Below are positions 53,003-61,734 of a DNA stretch of 64,000 nt, piece by piece (within the stretch, counting starts at the first letter, position 1; each line of letters starts with the position of its first letter). The DNA lies in NCBI GenBank assembly GCA_046331095.1, contig JAXLRM010000003.1, forward strand, positions 248,001 to 312,000, in the 5' to 3' direction. The translations under genes and the position numbers were made by a program. Origin of the DNA: JAIBAC01 sp046331095 (GTDB lineage Bacteria > Actinomycetota > Acidimicrobiia > UBA2766). The notes beneath the pieces are model-generated. The model did not search any database and was not told the origin of the DNA. It worked only from the letters and a program-made list of their open reading frames with translations.

Positions 53003-53133
53003 AGCCCCTCCCCCTCGCGCCACAGCGTATACCCCGACCGGCGACGCTGCTCGGCCCGTCGAATGCGTGCAACGCATCGGTGCCTGCTGCGTTGTAGGGG
53101 TCACGACAATCGCTCAGGAGTGCTCGGCCGTCC

Positions 53134-55101
53134 GTGAACCTTCGCGTCGCCTTCTGCAGCACCTGTGGGGCGCCGGCAAGGCCGGGCACCCGGTTCTGCA
53201 CTTCATGCGGTATGCAGTTGACCGCGGCCGTGGCCCAACCTGCCCCTACCGGCATCCCGGAACCCGGGACGACTCGTGGTGGGCTGGTCTTCGCCGTCGC
53301 CGCCGGGGCCGCCGGCACTGGCGCGCTCGTCGTCGCGAGCTCTCTCGTGAGCTGGTTGGGGGACTCGCTCGGGGTCACCGGCGGGTCCGTCGCCGCGATC
53401 CTCGGCACCGTCCTCGTGGCGATGTCCGGCACCCTCGCCTGCGTGGCCGTTGTCGTTGCCACGAGACGCGCCAGAGGCGGAGCACTCGGGTTCGCGGCCG
53501 CGGCATCCGGCCTCGTCGCGGCGGGGGTTCTGCTCGCATGGGGGATCGCCGGCCGGTTCGCTCCTGCTTGGGTGACCTCCACCCGGTTGAGCAACGGACT
53601 CGGCGCCTTGGTGGTCCTGACGTCGCTGGTCCTCACCCTCACGTCGCGACACGTGCACGCGCGCCACCGGTTGCAGTGCGCGCTCACCGCCTCCGCTGCC
53701 GTGGCGGTCTACGTGGCCGCCACACCCTTGATCGCGACAGTCGACCTTGCCCACCTGCCGCGCCACTGGACCCCGGCTCACCTCTTGGGAGTCGCGTTCG
53801 ACACCTTGGTGGTCGTGGCGTCTGTCGCGCTCGTGATCGTCGTCGCCGATCCACCGGTCGCGGCGGCGGAAGTCGCGCTCCGTCCACGGAAGCGACCGTT
53901 GGCCGAAGCTGCGATGTCGCTGTGTGCGCTCGTGCTGGTCGTCCTCGCCACGTGGGGCACGCTGGTCTTCCACGGGGACGCGTCGCCAGCGGAGTTCGCC
54001 TCGACGCAGGGCACGGCCACGACCGCCGGGACCTTCGACGACCGCCTCGGCGGCTTCGTCGACATCACGACCGGCTTCCACCGCAGGCTCTCCTACGAGC
54101 TCCAACACACCGGGGACGGTCCGTGCGCCGACGACAGCACGTCCGAGTGCACGGTCGTCGTCGAGCTCCGTGCTCTGCTCGCCGAGTGCGAGAAGGCGTG
54201 GCCACCGAACCTCGCCCCCGAGATCGATGCCTCGATCGCAGGCGTCATCGACGTCCTGCGGGCCGAGCTGAGTGAGTTCGAGTCGATGGCGGGACGGCGA
54301 CCGGGAACGGACCAGAGCCGGTTGCTCGTGGACCTCGACACGCGATTCCGGGCCGCGATGAGCGGCCTCGGCGAGACGGTGAGCGGCACCGGCCGGACCA
54401 GCACCTGCGCCCACGAAGCACTGTCGTCGGACCTCGCGGGGCCCCTCGGCGGGGAGATCGTCCCCGACGGTGGTGCCGGACGATCGCGCTGCGGCAGCGG
54501 TTGGGCGATCGTCGTCGTCGAGCGACCGGCGCCGTGTCCGTCGGCTTGCGAAGTCCGCGCTGTGGCCCGGATGGTCGAGGGCAAGTGGGAGCCCGTCACC
54601 GAGCTACCGGGTACGACGTGTGAAGCCCAGCTCGCCGGAGAAGGCGCCCCCGATTTCGTGCGCGCCGAACTGCCACGGTGCGCCGACGTGACCCAGGCGG
54701 GATCGGAGGGGGACTACCAGGTGACCGAGCGACCCGACCGCTCACTCGAGTTGAGCTTCGCGTCCGACGTCCTCTTCGACTTCGGCAGCGCCGATCTCAC
54801 CGCGACGGCAAGGCAGACACTCGACAAGATCGTCCAGCGGCTCGCGTCGGCGTCGGGGACGATCCAAGTCGAAGGACACACGGACTCGATCAGCAGCGCC
54901 GAGTACAACCAGCAACTCTCCGAGCGTCGTGCCACCGCGGTACGCGACTACCTGAGCGGGGCGGGCGTCACAGTACCGATGGACGCCGTCGGATTCGGCC
55001 TGGAGCGACCCGTCGCTCCGAACACGAACCCCGACGGCAGCGACAACCCCGACGGACGCGCCCGCAACCGGCGCGTCACGATCACCTACAAGCCGACATG
55101 A
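53134..55101 (+). CDS. Zinc-ribbon, multi-pass membrane protein with C-terminal OmpA domain
   Basis: This is a 655-residue protein. A zinc ribbon at residues 8-26 (CSTCG then CTSCG) is cytosolic. About seven membrane segments follow (50-285). The extracytoplasmic part (290-530) has several Cys. An OmpA/MotB peptidoglycan-binding domain (about 545-655) shows VLFDFGSADLTATARQTLDK, VEGHTDSISSAEYNQQLSERR and NRRVTITYKP; the Asp and Arg that bind diaminopimelate are present. It would tether membrane to cell wall. GTG at 53134 keeps the zinc ribbon. The stop overlaps the next start (ATGA). Confidence 0.8.
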   Translation: MNLRVAFCSTCGAPARPGTRFCTSCGMQLTAAVAQPAPTGIPEPGTTRGGLVFAVAAGAAGTGALVVASSLVSWLGDSLGVTGGSVAAILGTVLVAMSGTLACVAVVVATRRARGGALGFAAAASGLVAAGVLLAWGIAGRFAPAWVTSTRLSNGLGALVVLTSLVLTLTSRHVHARHRLQCALTASAAVAVYVAATPLIATVDLAHLPRHWTPAHLLGVAFDTLVVVASVALVIVVADPPVAAAEVALRPRKRPLAEAAMSLCALVLVVLATWGTLVFHGDASPAEFASTQGTATTAGTFDDRLGGFVDITTGFHRRLSYELQHTGDGPCADDSTSECTVVVELRALLAECEKAWPPNLAPEIDASIAGVIDVLRAELSEFESMAGRRPGTDQSRLLVDLDTRFRAAMSGLGETVSGTGRTSTCAHEALSSDLAGPLGGEIVPDGGAGRSRCGSGWAIVVVERPAPCPSACEVRAVARMVEGKWEPVTELPGTTCEAQLAGEGAPDFVRAELPRCADVTQAGSEGDYQVTERPDRSLELSFASDVLFDFGSADLTATARQTLDKIVQRLASASGTIQVEGHTDSISSAEYNQQLSERRATAVRDYLSGAGVTVPMDAVGFGLERPVAPNTNPDGSDNPDGRARNRRVTITYKPT

Positions 55102-56273
55102 GCCTGAACCCGCAACCTCACGTGCCCACGTCACCCGAAGGCCGTCGCCGCACCACCCGGATCGCCGTGGTGGGGGCCGTCTTGGCGCTGGCGACGGTGG
55201 CGGGCGTGGTGGCATCCGTCCGCGAGTCGGCCACGGGTGCTGGGCTGGGTGCGATGGGTCTCGCAGCGCCACGGATCTTCGTACCGCGTTTGGCACAACC
55301 GGACGTCGGTGCAACAGAGGCAGCGGCGGCGCACGGGACGACGCCCGCGGTGGCGGCCGAGACGACCACGACCATGGCGACGGTCGCCACCACGCCGGAC
55401 ACCGACACGAAGGACGTCCTCGCGTTCAGCCGCGACGGTGGCATATGGATCGCGGATGCCGACGGTTCCAACGCGCGGTCGCTCACACGCGGCGAAGGAC
55501 CCGACGACCCGGGGCAGGTGCCGTCGGCGTGGATGCCTGACGGCAACATCGTCGGCGTTGTGCGTGGGTCGGTCGGCTACACCGATCGCGTTGAGAAGGT
55601 GAGCCGGGCGGGCGCGCGCGAGAAGTTCGACACCGGGCGGGATCCCCTGACGGCGGGCGACGACCGCACGGCGGAGACCTGGCTCGCCGTCTCGCCCGAC
55701 GGCAACTACTTCGCGACCGTCACACAGCACACGCGCGGATGCGGCCAGTGCTGGTACAAGAGCGTCGTCGGCATCTACGGCCTCACCTGGGCCGCCGAGG
55801 GCGAGGAGGCGTCCGAGTACACGTTCACGGACTCCGAAGTGGGCAGGGTCGAGTTCGCGCCCGATTCCGCTTCGTTGTACGTGCTCCAGGGTTCGGAGAC
55901 GGGCGAGTCGGCCGAGCTCGGACGCATATCCGTGGACGCCCCGAGTTCGACCAACCCCGACCCGCTCGAGCCCCCGATCCAGCTCGTCGGCATCGAGGAC
56001 CCAGTCGGCTTCGCCGTCGGACCCCGCGGAGAGCTCGCCACAATCAGCGAGAAGACCCTGACCGTGAAGGACCCCGACGGGAGGCAGTCGGCCTACGGAG
56101 CGGCAGCCGAAGTTGCGATCGGGCGCGACGGGGACACCCTCTACGTGGTTCGCTCGGGCCCCAACGGGACCTCGTCGTCGGTCTGGATGATGAAGCGGTC
56201 GGACCCCGCCGGTGCGCGCAAGATCCTCGACGATGCCAGCGGGGTGATCGTGCGGCCGACCTTCGAGATGTGA
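55098..56273 (+). CDS. Membrane-anchored TolB/WD-like beta-propeller protein
   Basis: This 391-residue protein has an N-terminal membrane anchor (about residues 23-40, IAVVGAVLALATVAGVVASV), a Thr/Ala-rich linker and repeated blades such as DVLAFSRDGGIWIADADGSN and VEFAPDSASLYVLQGS, as in TolB/PD40-type propellers. Its ATG overlaps the OmpA-domain gene (55098-55101), so the two are co-expressed. This pairing of an OmpA-domain protein with a periplasmic propeller recalls Pal-TolB of diderms, but homology to Pal-TolB is not shown. The stop is 7 bases from the convergent UDP-glucose enzyme. Confidence 0.72.
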   Translation: MSLNPQPHVPTSPEGRRRTTRIAVVGAVLALATVAGVVASVRESATGAGLGAMGLAAPRIFVPRLAQPDVGATEAAAAHGTTPAVAAETTTTMATVATTPDTDTKDVLAFSRDGGIWIADADGSNARSLTRGEGPDDPGQVPSAWMPDGNIVGVVRGSVGYTDRVEKVSRAGAREKFDTGRDPLTAGDDRTAETWLAVSPDGNYFATVTQHTRGCGQCWYKSVVGIYGLTWAAEGEEASEYTFTDSEVGRVEFAPDSASLYVLQGSETGESAELGRISVDAPSSTNPDPLEPPIQLVGIEDPVGFAVGPRGELATISEKTLTVKDPDGRQSAYGAAAEVAIGRDGDTLYVVRSGPNGTSSSVWMMKRSDPAGARKILDDASGVIVRPTFEM

Positions 56274-56280
56274 CCTGCGT

Positions 56281-57666
56281 TCACCCGCGCAGGAGGCTGC
56301 GATCGGGAATCATCCCGTCTACGTCGGCGGCGTCGATCGCGACGTCACCCGTGGCGACGACGCCTTCCCCGAAGCGGACGTCTCCGCGGACCACGAAGCG
56401 GCTGCAGCGCACCAGCGACGGCGGGCCTGCAGGGAAGCGCTCCTCGAGCGACGACACGTACCGGTACGGCCCGGGGTCGAGATCGACGAAGAGCGTCCCG
56501 GACTCGGGAGACCGTGCGGGGTTCACCACGACCTGGTACCCATCGCCGACCACGAAGTTGTCGGACCAGAGCCCGAGGAGGTCGTTGGTTGTCTTGACCG
56601 GAGCGAATCGGGTGCGCGGCACACGCATGGCGGCGGCGCCCTCGAACGTCCCGATCGCGGCGCCCATCGCGGTCTCGAGCTGGTAGACCGCAGGGGTTTC
56701 GTCATCGGTCGGATCGACGGTCTTCTCGTTGCGGATCAGCGGCAGCGGAACGACCCCGCCGTTCGCCGCCAACACCTCCGCGAGGGCGTCGAGGTCAACC
56801 CACAACGTGTTCGTGTTGAAGTAGCGGTGCCGCGCCACGTCGGCGAACGCGGCCGCGTCACGGCCGGGGCACTGCGCCGACTCGCGCAGTACGAGCCGCC
56901 CGTCGGGAGTGCGGGCGAGGTGGCCGCCCTTGCGGTCGGCCTCGGTGCGATCGGCGACCTCCATGAGGAAGGGCACACCCTCGCGCGCGAACCAGGCGAG
57001 AATGCGTTCGTCGAGGGTCGCGCCGAGGTTGTCGGCGTTGGACACGAACGCGTACCGGTACCCGCGCCCGCGCAACGACGCCAGCATCCCCGAGGTAACC
57101 AGGGCGGCGTAGAGGTCACCGTGGCCGGGCGGACACCACTCGAGATCGGGATCCGCCGGCCAGGTGACCGGCATCATGTCGTCGGCACGCACCTTGGGGA
57201 CCTTGTGCTGGACGAAGTCGGCGGGCACATCGGAAGCGAGGTCGGGGTAGGCCGAGAGGACGGCGAGGCTGTCGTCACGTGTGCGGAAGCTGTTCATGAG
57301 CACGAGCGGCAGCCGCGCGCCGTGGCGGGCGCGCAGGGCGAGGCACTGGCGCACGATGATGTCGAGGAAACTCAGGCCGTCCTTGACGACGAGCAGCGAC
57401 TTGGCGCGGTCCATGCCCATCGAGGTGCCGAGCCCGCCGTTGAGCTTGACGATCACGGTCGCGTCCAGGACCTGCTGCGGCGGCGGCGCCGCGTCCAGGT
57501 CGTCGGCGTCGGGGATCCCGGTGAGGGGTTCGATCGAGTCCTCGGCGATCATGCCGGTATCGCCTGCCGCCACGAGACCGAGCAGGCGCAGGAAGGCCGC
57601 GATCGCCGGCGCCGGCACCCCGGCTCCGGACATCTTGGCCTCACTGGCGGCGAAGGGGTCGCTCAT
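56281..57666 (-). CDS. UTP-glucose-1-phosphate uridylyltransferase (UDPGP family, eukaryote-like)
   Basis: This 461-residue enzyme belongs to the UDPGP family (PF01704), not the short bacterial GalU type. Motifs are VIVKLNGGLGTSMGMDRAKS at residues 71-90 (nucleotide loop), PLVLMNSFRTRDDS, WCPPGHGDLYAAL and YAFVSNADNLGATLD. C-terminal beta-helix turns (FVVRGDVRFGEGVVATGD) complete it. It makes UDP-glucose for glycolipids and glycans. The ATG overlaps the methyltransferase stop (57663-57666), so it ends a three-gene operon with the fatty acid modification genes. Confidence 0.88.
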   Translation of the reverse strand: MSDPFAASEAKMSGAGVPAPAIAAFLRLLGLVAAGDTGMIAEDSIEPLTGIPDADDLDAAPPPQQVLDATVIVKLNGGLGTSMGMDRAKSLLVVKDGLSFLDIIVRQCLALRARHGARLPLVLMNSFRTRDDSLAVLSAYPDLASDVPADFVQHKVPKVRADDMMPVTWPADPDLEWCPPGHGDLYAALVTSGMLASLRGRGYRYAFVSNADNLGATLDERILAWFAREGVPFLMEVADRTEADRKGGHLARTPDGRLVLRESAQCPGRDAAAFADVARHRYFNTNTLWVDLDALAEVLAANGGVVPLPLIRNEKTVDPTDDETPAVYQLETAMGAAIGTFEGAAAMRVPRTRFAPVKTTNDLLGLWSDNFVVGDGYQVVVNPARSPESGTLFVDLDPGPYRYVSSLEERFPAGPPSLVRCSRFVVRGDVRFGEGVVATGDVAIDAADVDGMIPDRSLLRG

Positions 57667-58940
57667 CGCGTCCGGGCAGGCTCCTCGACGCCGTCGCGAC
57701 GCGACTCCCAGTCGGGCCGCCAGGGAAAGCCAGAGCGGCCGTCGGTGGTCTTGACCCCGAGGAGCTGGTGAAGCTGCATCCTGTTCGTGGCGAAGAGCCA
57801 GCGCGACGCAGCCATGTAGAGACGCCAGACGCGGGCGCGTCCCGCGCCTGCGAGTGCGACGGCCGAGTCCCAGTCGGCCATGAGGTTGTCGCCCCAGTGG
57901 CTCAACGTACGGGCGTAGTGCTCGCGCAGGTTCTCCTCGTGGCGGATCTCGAAGCCGTGGTCGGCCATGACCTGTGCGATCTCGCCGACGGTGAGGAGCT
58001 CGGCGTCGGGGAACACGTAGCGGTTCATGAACCCGCGCTTCGCGAGGCTGCTGCGGCGCGTGCTCGGGCGCATGATCGCGTGGTTGAGGAGACGCCCCTC
58101 GGGTTGGAGCAGTGAGCGCAGGTGGTCGAAGTAGGCCGGGAGCTGATCGGCGCCGATGTGCTCGGTGAGCCCGATCGAGCTGATCGCGTCGAAAGGCCCG
58201 TCGGCCGGGGACACGTCGCGGTAGTCGAGGTGGCGCACCTCGGCACGGTCGCCGAGACCGGCAGCGGCGATCGCGTCACGCGCCCACTCAGCCTGCTGGC
58301 CGGACAATGTGACACCGAGGGCGGTCACGCCGTAGTGGCGGGTGGCGTGCAGGACCATCCCGCCCCAGCCGCAACCGACGTCGAGGAGCCGCATGCCGGG
58401 TCGCAGGTCGAGCTTGCGGCACACGAGGTCGAACTTCTCCGACTGCGCGGTCTCGAGGTCGGCCGACGCGTTCGGGTAGACGGCGCAGGTGTAGGCCATC
58501 GTGGGCCCGAGCACTATCCGGTAGAACTCGTTGGAGACGTCGTAGTGGTGCGAGATCGCGTCCGCATCGCGACGGCGCGAGTGCAAGCGGCCGTGCGTGC
58601 TGATCTCCTCGGGTGGGACCGGCGCGGGACCGACGAGACGTGGCCCCAGAACGGCCAGCGCCGCGAGCACGTCGCGCCAGCCCAGCGTGGGAACCTCCAT
58701 GCGGCCCAACAAGTCGAGCGCAGTGAACATGTCGCCCTCGATCTCGAGCTCCCCCGTGACGTAGGCGCGGGATAGGCCGAGCTCGCCGGGAGCGCGCGCG
58801 AGGTAGCGCAGGGCACGCGGGGAGCGCACCCGGACGGTCACGGGCGAGTCCTCGGGTCCGGTACTGCTCGAGTCGTAGGCCTCGAAGCGCACGGGCAGAT
58901 CTCGGGCCACGACGCTCTCGACCAGGTCGGCGATGTGCAC
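57663..58940 (-). CDS. tmsB: Fatty acid methyltransferase of CFA-synthase family, TmsB/UfaA1-like
   Basis: This 425-residue SAM enzyme acts on an oleoyl chain in phospholipid. A ~100-residue N-terminal lipid domain is followed by the SAM motif LLDVGCGWGGM (about 183-193), ALGVTLSGQQAEWA, SSIGLTEHIG (bicarbonate/His region) and the C-terminal WRLYMAASRWLFATNRMQLH. The family includes cyclopropane synthase and UfaA1/TmsB, which makes 10-methylene-stearate. Position next to a TmsA-like FAD reductase favours TmsB. GTG at 58940 has AAGGGGGAACGG upstream; ATG at 59000 lacks support. Confidence 0.75.
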   Translation of the reverse strand: MHIADLVESVVARDLPVRFEAYDSSSTGPEDSPVTVRVRSPRALRYLARAPGELGLSRAYVTGELEIEGDMFTALDLLGRMEVPTLGWRDVLAALAVLGPRLVGPAPVPPEEISTHGRLHSRRRDADAISHHYDVSNEFYRIVLGPTMAYTCAVYPNASADLETAQSEKFDLVCRKLDLRPGMRLLDVGCGWGGMVLHATRHYGVTALGVTLSGQQAEWARDAIAAAGLGDRAEVRHLDYRDVSPADGPFDAISSIGLTEHIGADQLPAYFDHLRSLLQPEGRLLNHAIMRPSTRRSSLAKRGFMNRYVFPDAELLTVGEIAQVMADHGFEIRHEENLREHYARTLSHWGDNLMADWDSAVALAGAGRARVWRLYMAASRWLFATNRMQLHQLLGVKTTDGRSGFPWRPDWESRRDGVEEPARTR

Positions 58941-59024
58941 GGTCCGTTCCCCCTTGGGCAGTGAGGGTTCTCCGACGCGCAACCTAGCGGGTCCCGTCAC
59001 GGCGTGACGGCCACCGGGCGCCGG

Positions 59025-60389
59025 TCACCTGCGCTCGACGGTCTTCTGGTAGAGATCGAGCAGACGCCCCTCGCCGTCGTAGCGCTTCTCGAGATCGTGG
59101 TACGCGTCCCCGCCGTAGATGCGCCAGAACTCGTCGGGGCGGTAGTACGACGTCGAGTAGAGCGACTTGCGTCCACCGAGCTCGGCGACCTTCGCCTCGA
59201 TCCGGCGGTTGTACGTCCCTCGGGGCTCTCCGGGGCCGAGCATCCGGGACGACCAGAAGCCGAAGTTCACGTACAGCGTCTCGGGGTCCATCGAATACAG
59301 GGTCCACGTGGCAGCGGGGTCACGCTGGCTCGTGGGGCACATCCAGACCGGGAGGATCCCGATCTCACGGTGGAAGAAGTCGAGGAACTCCCGGCTGCGC
59401 GCGAGCGGCACCTCGACGTCCTGGACGATCATCTCGCGCTCACCCCTGCCCACGATCGAGTCGACGCTGCGGTCGAGCCGGCTGCGTTGGACCACGGCCA
59501 GGAGCTTCCAGTAGTTCTTCGACCGCAGCCACCCGGACGGCACGAGCGAGCGCACCCACGGGTTCTGGACCCGGAACGTCTTCGAGCACCAGAACCAGTC
59601 CGTGTCCCAGCGCCACAGGTAGTCGGCGGTGCCGAGGTAGTCGATCGTCCGCTGCCGCAGGGACCTGTAGTAGATCCGCATGCCCGTGTAGTCGCTGCGG
59701 TAGGGAGCGGAGTCGACGAAGCGGCCGAGGGTGAGGACGAGGTCGTCGGGCGCGAAGACGGCGCCGTCGACGAAGTCGACCTGTCCGCCGAACCAGGCGC
59801 CTGCGCCACAGATCTCGCCCATCGCCGCGAAGAGCGCTTCTGGGTCCGCGAAGCGCAGGTGCCGCAACTCGACGTAGGGCTTGACCGGCGCGAGCTCGAT
59901 GCGGAGGCTGAGCGCGTAGCCGAGCGACCCGTACGAGTTGGGGAAACCGTGGAAGAGGTCGCTGTGTTCGTTGTCCGCAGTGGCCACCACGACATCGCCG
60001 TTCCCGGTGAGGACCTCGATCTCGCGCACGGACTCGTGCACGAGCCCGGCGCGGAACGAGGACGACTCGATCCCGATTCCGGTGACCGCGCCTCCGATCG
60101 TGATCGTCCTCAGCTGTGGCACCACGAGCGGCATCATCCCGTGGCGCAACGTCGCGTCCACGAGATCCTCGTAGGTGGTCATGCCCTCCACGTCCGCCGT
60201 CCGGCCTGCCACGTCGACGTGGAGCACGCGGTCGAAATCGGTGACGTCGAGGCCGGGGCCCGACACGGGCCGCCGCGTGCGGAACAAGTTGGAGGTCCGC
60301 TTCGCGAGACGGACCGGCCCGTGGTCGGACCTGTACGCGGAGGCGAGCGCGGCCACCCTGTCGCGGTGGCGTGACATCTCGGTGGACAT
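59025..60389 (-). CDS. tmsA: FAD-binding oxidoreductase, TmsA/DHCR24-like
   Basis: This 454-residue flavoprotein has the PCMH FAD domain with PLVVPQLRTITIGGAVTGIG (about 87-106) and HESVREIEVLTGNGDVV, then NSYGSLGYALSLRIEL. The distal part resembles 24-dehydrocholesterol reductase (SKTFRVQNPWVRSLVPSGWL, PDEFWRIYGGDAYHDL). TmsA/BfaA reduces the 10-methylene group formed by TmsB, giving tuberculostearic (10-methyl) acid. It heads the operon tmsA-tmsB-UDP-glucose enzyme. ATG at 60389 was chosen. DHCR24-type sterol reduction is an alternative function given the steroid genes elsewhere. Confidence 0.72.
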   Translation of the reverse strand: MSTEMSRHRDRVAALASAYRSDHGPVRLAKRTSNLFRTRRPVSGPGLDVTDFDRVLHVDVAGRTADVEGMTTYEDLVDATLRHGMMPLVVPQLRTITIGGAVTGIGIESSSFRAGLVHESVREIEVLTGNGDVVVATADNEHSDLFHGFPNSYGSLGYALSLRIELAPVKPYVELRHLRFADPEALFAAMGEICGAGAWFGGQVDFVDGAVFAPDDLVLTLGRFVDSAPYRSDYTGMRIYYRSLRQRTIDYLGTADYLWRWDTDWFWCSKTFRVQNPWVRSLVPSGWLRSKNYWKLLAVVQRSRLDRSVDSIVGRGEREMIVQDVEVPLARSREFLDFFHREIGILPVWMCPTSQRDPAATWTLYSMDPETLYVNFGFWSSRMLGPGEPRGTYNRRIEAKVAELGGRKSLYSTSYYRPDEFWRIYGGDAYHDLEKRYDGEGRLLDLYQKTVERR

Positions 60390-60521
60390 TGGTCCGCCGT
60401 GGACCAACGGTGCCGTCACCATCGCTGTCCCGTCCCCCTTCGTGCTCCGGTCGCACGATAGCTCCGGCGTCGCCGCTCCGAGGTGCACCCACGCCGTACG
60501 GCCGCCCGCGCTCGTCGTCGC

Positions 60522-60527
60522 TACCCT
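60522..60527 (+). promoter_or_regulatory. TANNNT -10 box before membrane glycosyltransferase
   Basis: TACCCT is 10 bases before the GTG at 60538. No ribosome site is present between them, so the transcript is probably leaderless. Confidence 0.5.
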
Positions 60528-60537
60528 TGTCCGCCAC

Positions 60538-61734
60538 GTGACCGCCGAGCTGACCGAACTCGACAGGGCCACGGCAACCCGCCGTTCTCCCATGGCCCGG
60601 ACGCGCGCACCGGCCTCGGTGTCGATCTCGGCGACCCGCCGTGTCGTGGAGATCGGTGTCAGGGTCTCGATCGCCGTCGCGGTGTGGGCACTGCTGGGCA
60701 AGGTGTTCTGGGGCGATGTGGTGCACTTCGCGTCCGTCACCAAGGACGTCGGTCTGCAGCACCTCCCCTACAGGGACTTCCTGTGGGAGTTCCCGCCGCT
60801 CTCCCTGGCACCTGTGCTCGCCGCCCACTCGACCGGCCCTGGCTTCCCGGTTGTCTTCACGGCGACGATGATCGGCCTCGAGTACGGCTCGCTGGAGATC
60901 CTGCGCCGCGCCCTTCCCGAGCGCGCCGCCGTGGTCGCGAGGTGGTGGCACCTAGCCGTGTTGCCACTCGCCGCGTTCGCGTGGTTCCGGCTCGATTTCC
61001 TCGCGGTCGTCTTCGCGACCGCGGGGATCGTGGCGATCGTCGGTTCACGGCCGGCTGCGCGCTGGGCGGTGCTCGGCTTCGCTGTGAAGCTGTGGCCGGC
61101 GGTGCTGATCGTGGGGCTGTTCGTGCGCCACCGGCTGAGAAGCGCGTGGCTCGCGACAGGGGCAAGCGCGGCCGTGGTCGCGGGCTGGTGGCTGTGGGCA
61201 CCGGACGGCCTCGGCTCCTTCCTCGCCTACCGCAAGGGCGGGGGGCTGCAGGTGGAGAGCGTGCTGGGCGCGCTGAAGCTGCTCGAAGGCGCTCACCCGA
61301 TCGTCGTGTCGGGTGCCTGGGTTGTCGGCGACGGCGGTTGGGGCTGGGTCGACCCCGTGGGCCTCGCGGTCGTGGCCGCCGCCGCGGCGTTGCTCTGCCT
61401 GTGGGGCCAGCGCCGACCCCTCGACCCCGTGCGGGTCTGCGGATTCCTCACCCTGCTGATGCTGATCGCCAGCAGGATCCTGTCGCCCCAGTACCTCGTG
61501 TGGGCGGCCCCCTTCGTCGTGATCGTCGCGGCACGCGGCGACCGCCGCGCCGGCCTCCTGTACGCCGTGTCGGCGTGGCTCACGCTCGCGATCCTCGCCG
61601 AGTACGACTCCTTCCTCGGAGGTTCGGTGGCCCTCGCGTTGGTCGCGGTTGCCCGCAACTTGCTGCTCGTCGCCCTCGCGGCCGTGATGATCTCCGGAGC
61701 CGGGGACTCGGACCGGGCCGTGAGCCTGCCGTGA
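60538..61734 (+). CDS. Polytopic membrane glycosyltransferase-like protein (GT87/DUF2029-like)
   Basis: This 398-residue protein has about ten membrane helices. LQHLPYRDFLWEFPPLSLAPVL near residue 75 is the periplasmic acceptor/donor loop seen in GT-C enzymes that use polyprenyl-phosphate sugars; a DxE-like catalytic acid may lie at VVHFASVTKDVG or in RDFLWEFPP. It may be a mannosyltransferase of lipoglycan synthesis. The GTG at 60538 has a -10 box 10 bases upstream; ATG at 60592 is an alternative. The stop overlaps the next gene (GTGA). Confidence 0.72.
   Translation: MTAELTELDRATATRRSPMARTRAPASVSISATRRVVEIGVRVSIAVAVWALLGKVFWGDVVHFASVTKDVGLQHLPYRDFLWEFPPLSLAPVLAAHSTGPGFPVVFTATMIGLEYGSLEILRRALPERAAVVARWWHLAVLPLAAFAWFRLDFLAVVFATAGIVAIVGSRPAARWAVLGFAVKLWPAVLIVGLFVRHRLRSAWLATGASAAVVAGWWLWAPDGLGSFLAYRKGGGLQVESVLGALKLLEGAHPIVVSGAWVVGDGGWGWVDPVGLAVVAAAAALLCLWGQRRPLDPVRVCGFLTLLMLIASRILSPQYLVWAAPFVVIVAARGDRRAGLLYAVSAWLTLAILAEYDSFLGGSVALALVAVARNLLLVALAAVMISGAGDSDRAVSLP

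Noticed and set aside
53134..56273. True Tol-Pal system
   Set aside because: TolA, TolQ and TolR are missing, the OmpA domain is attached to a multi-pass protein and no outer membrane genes are present.
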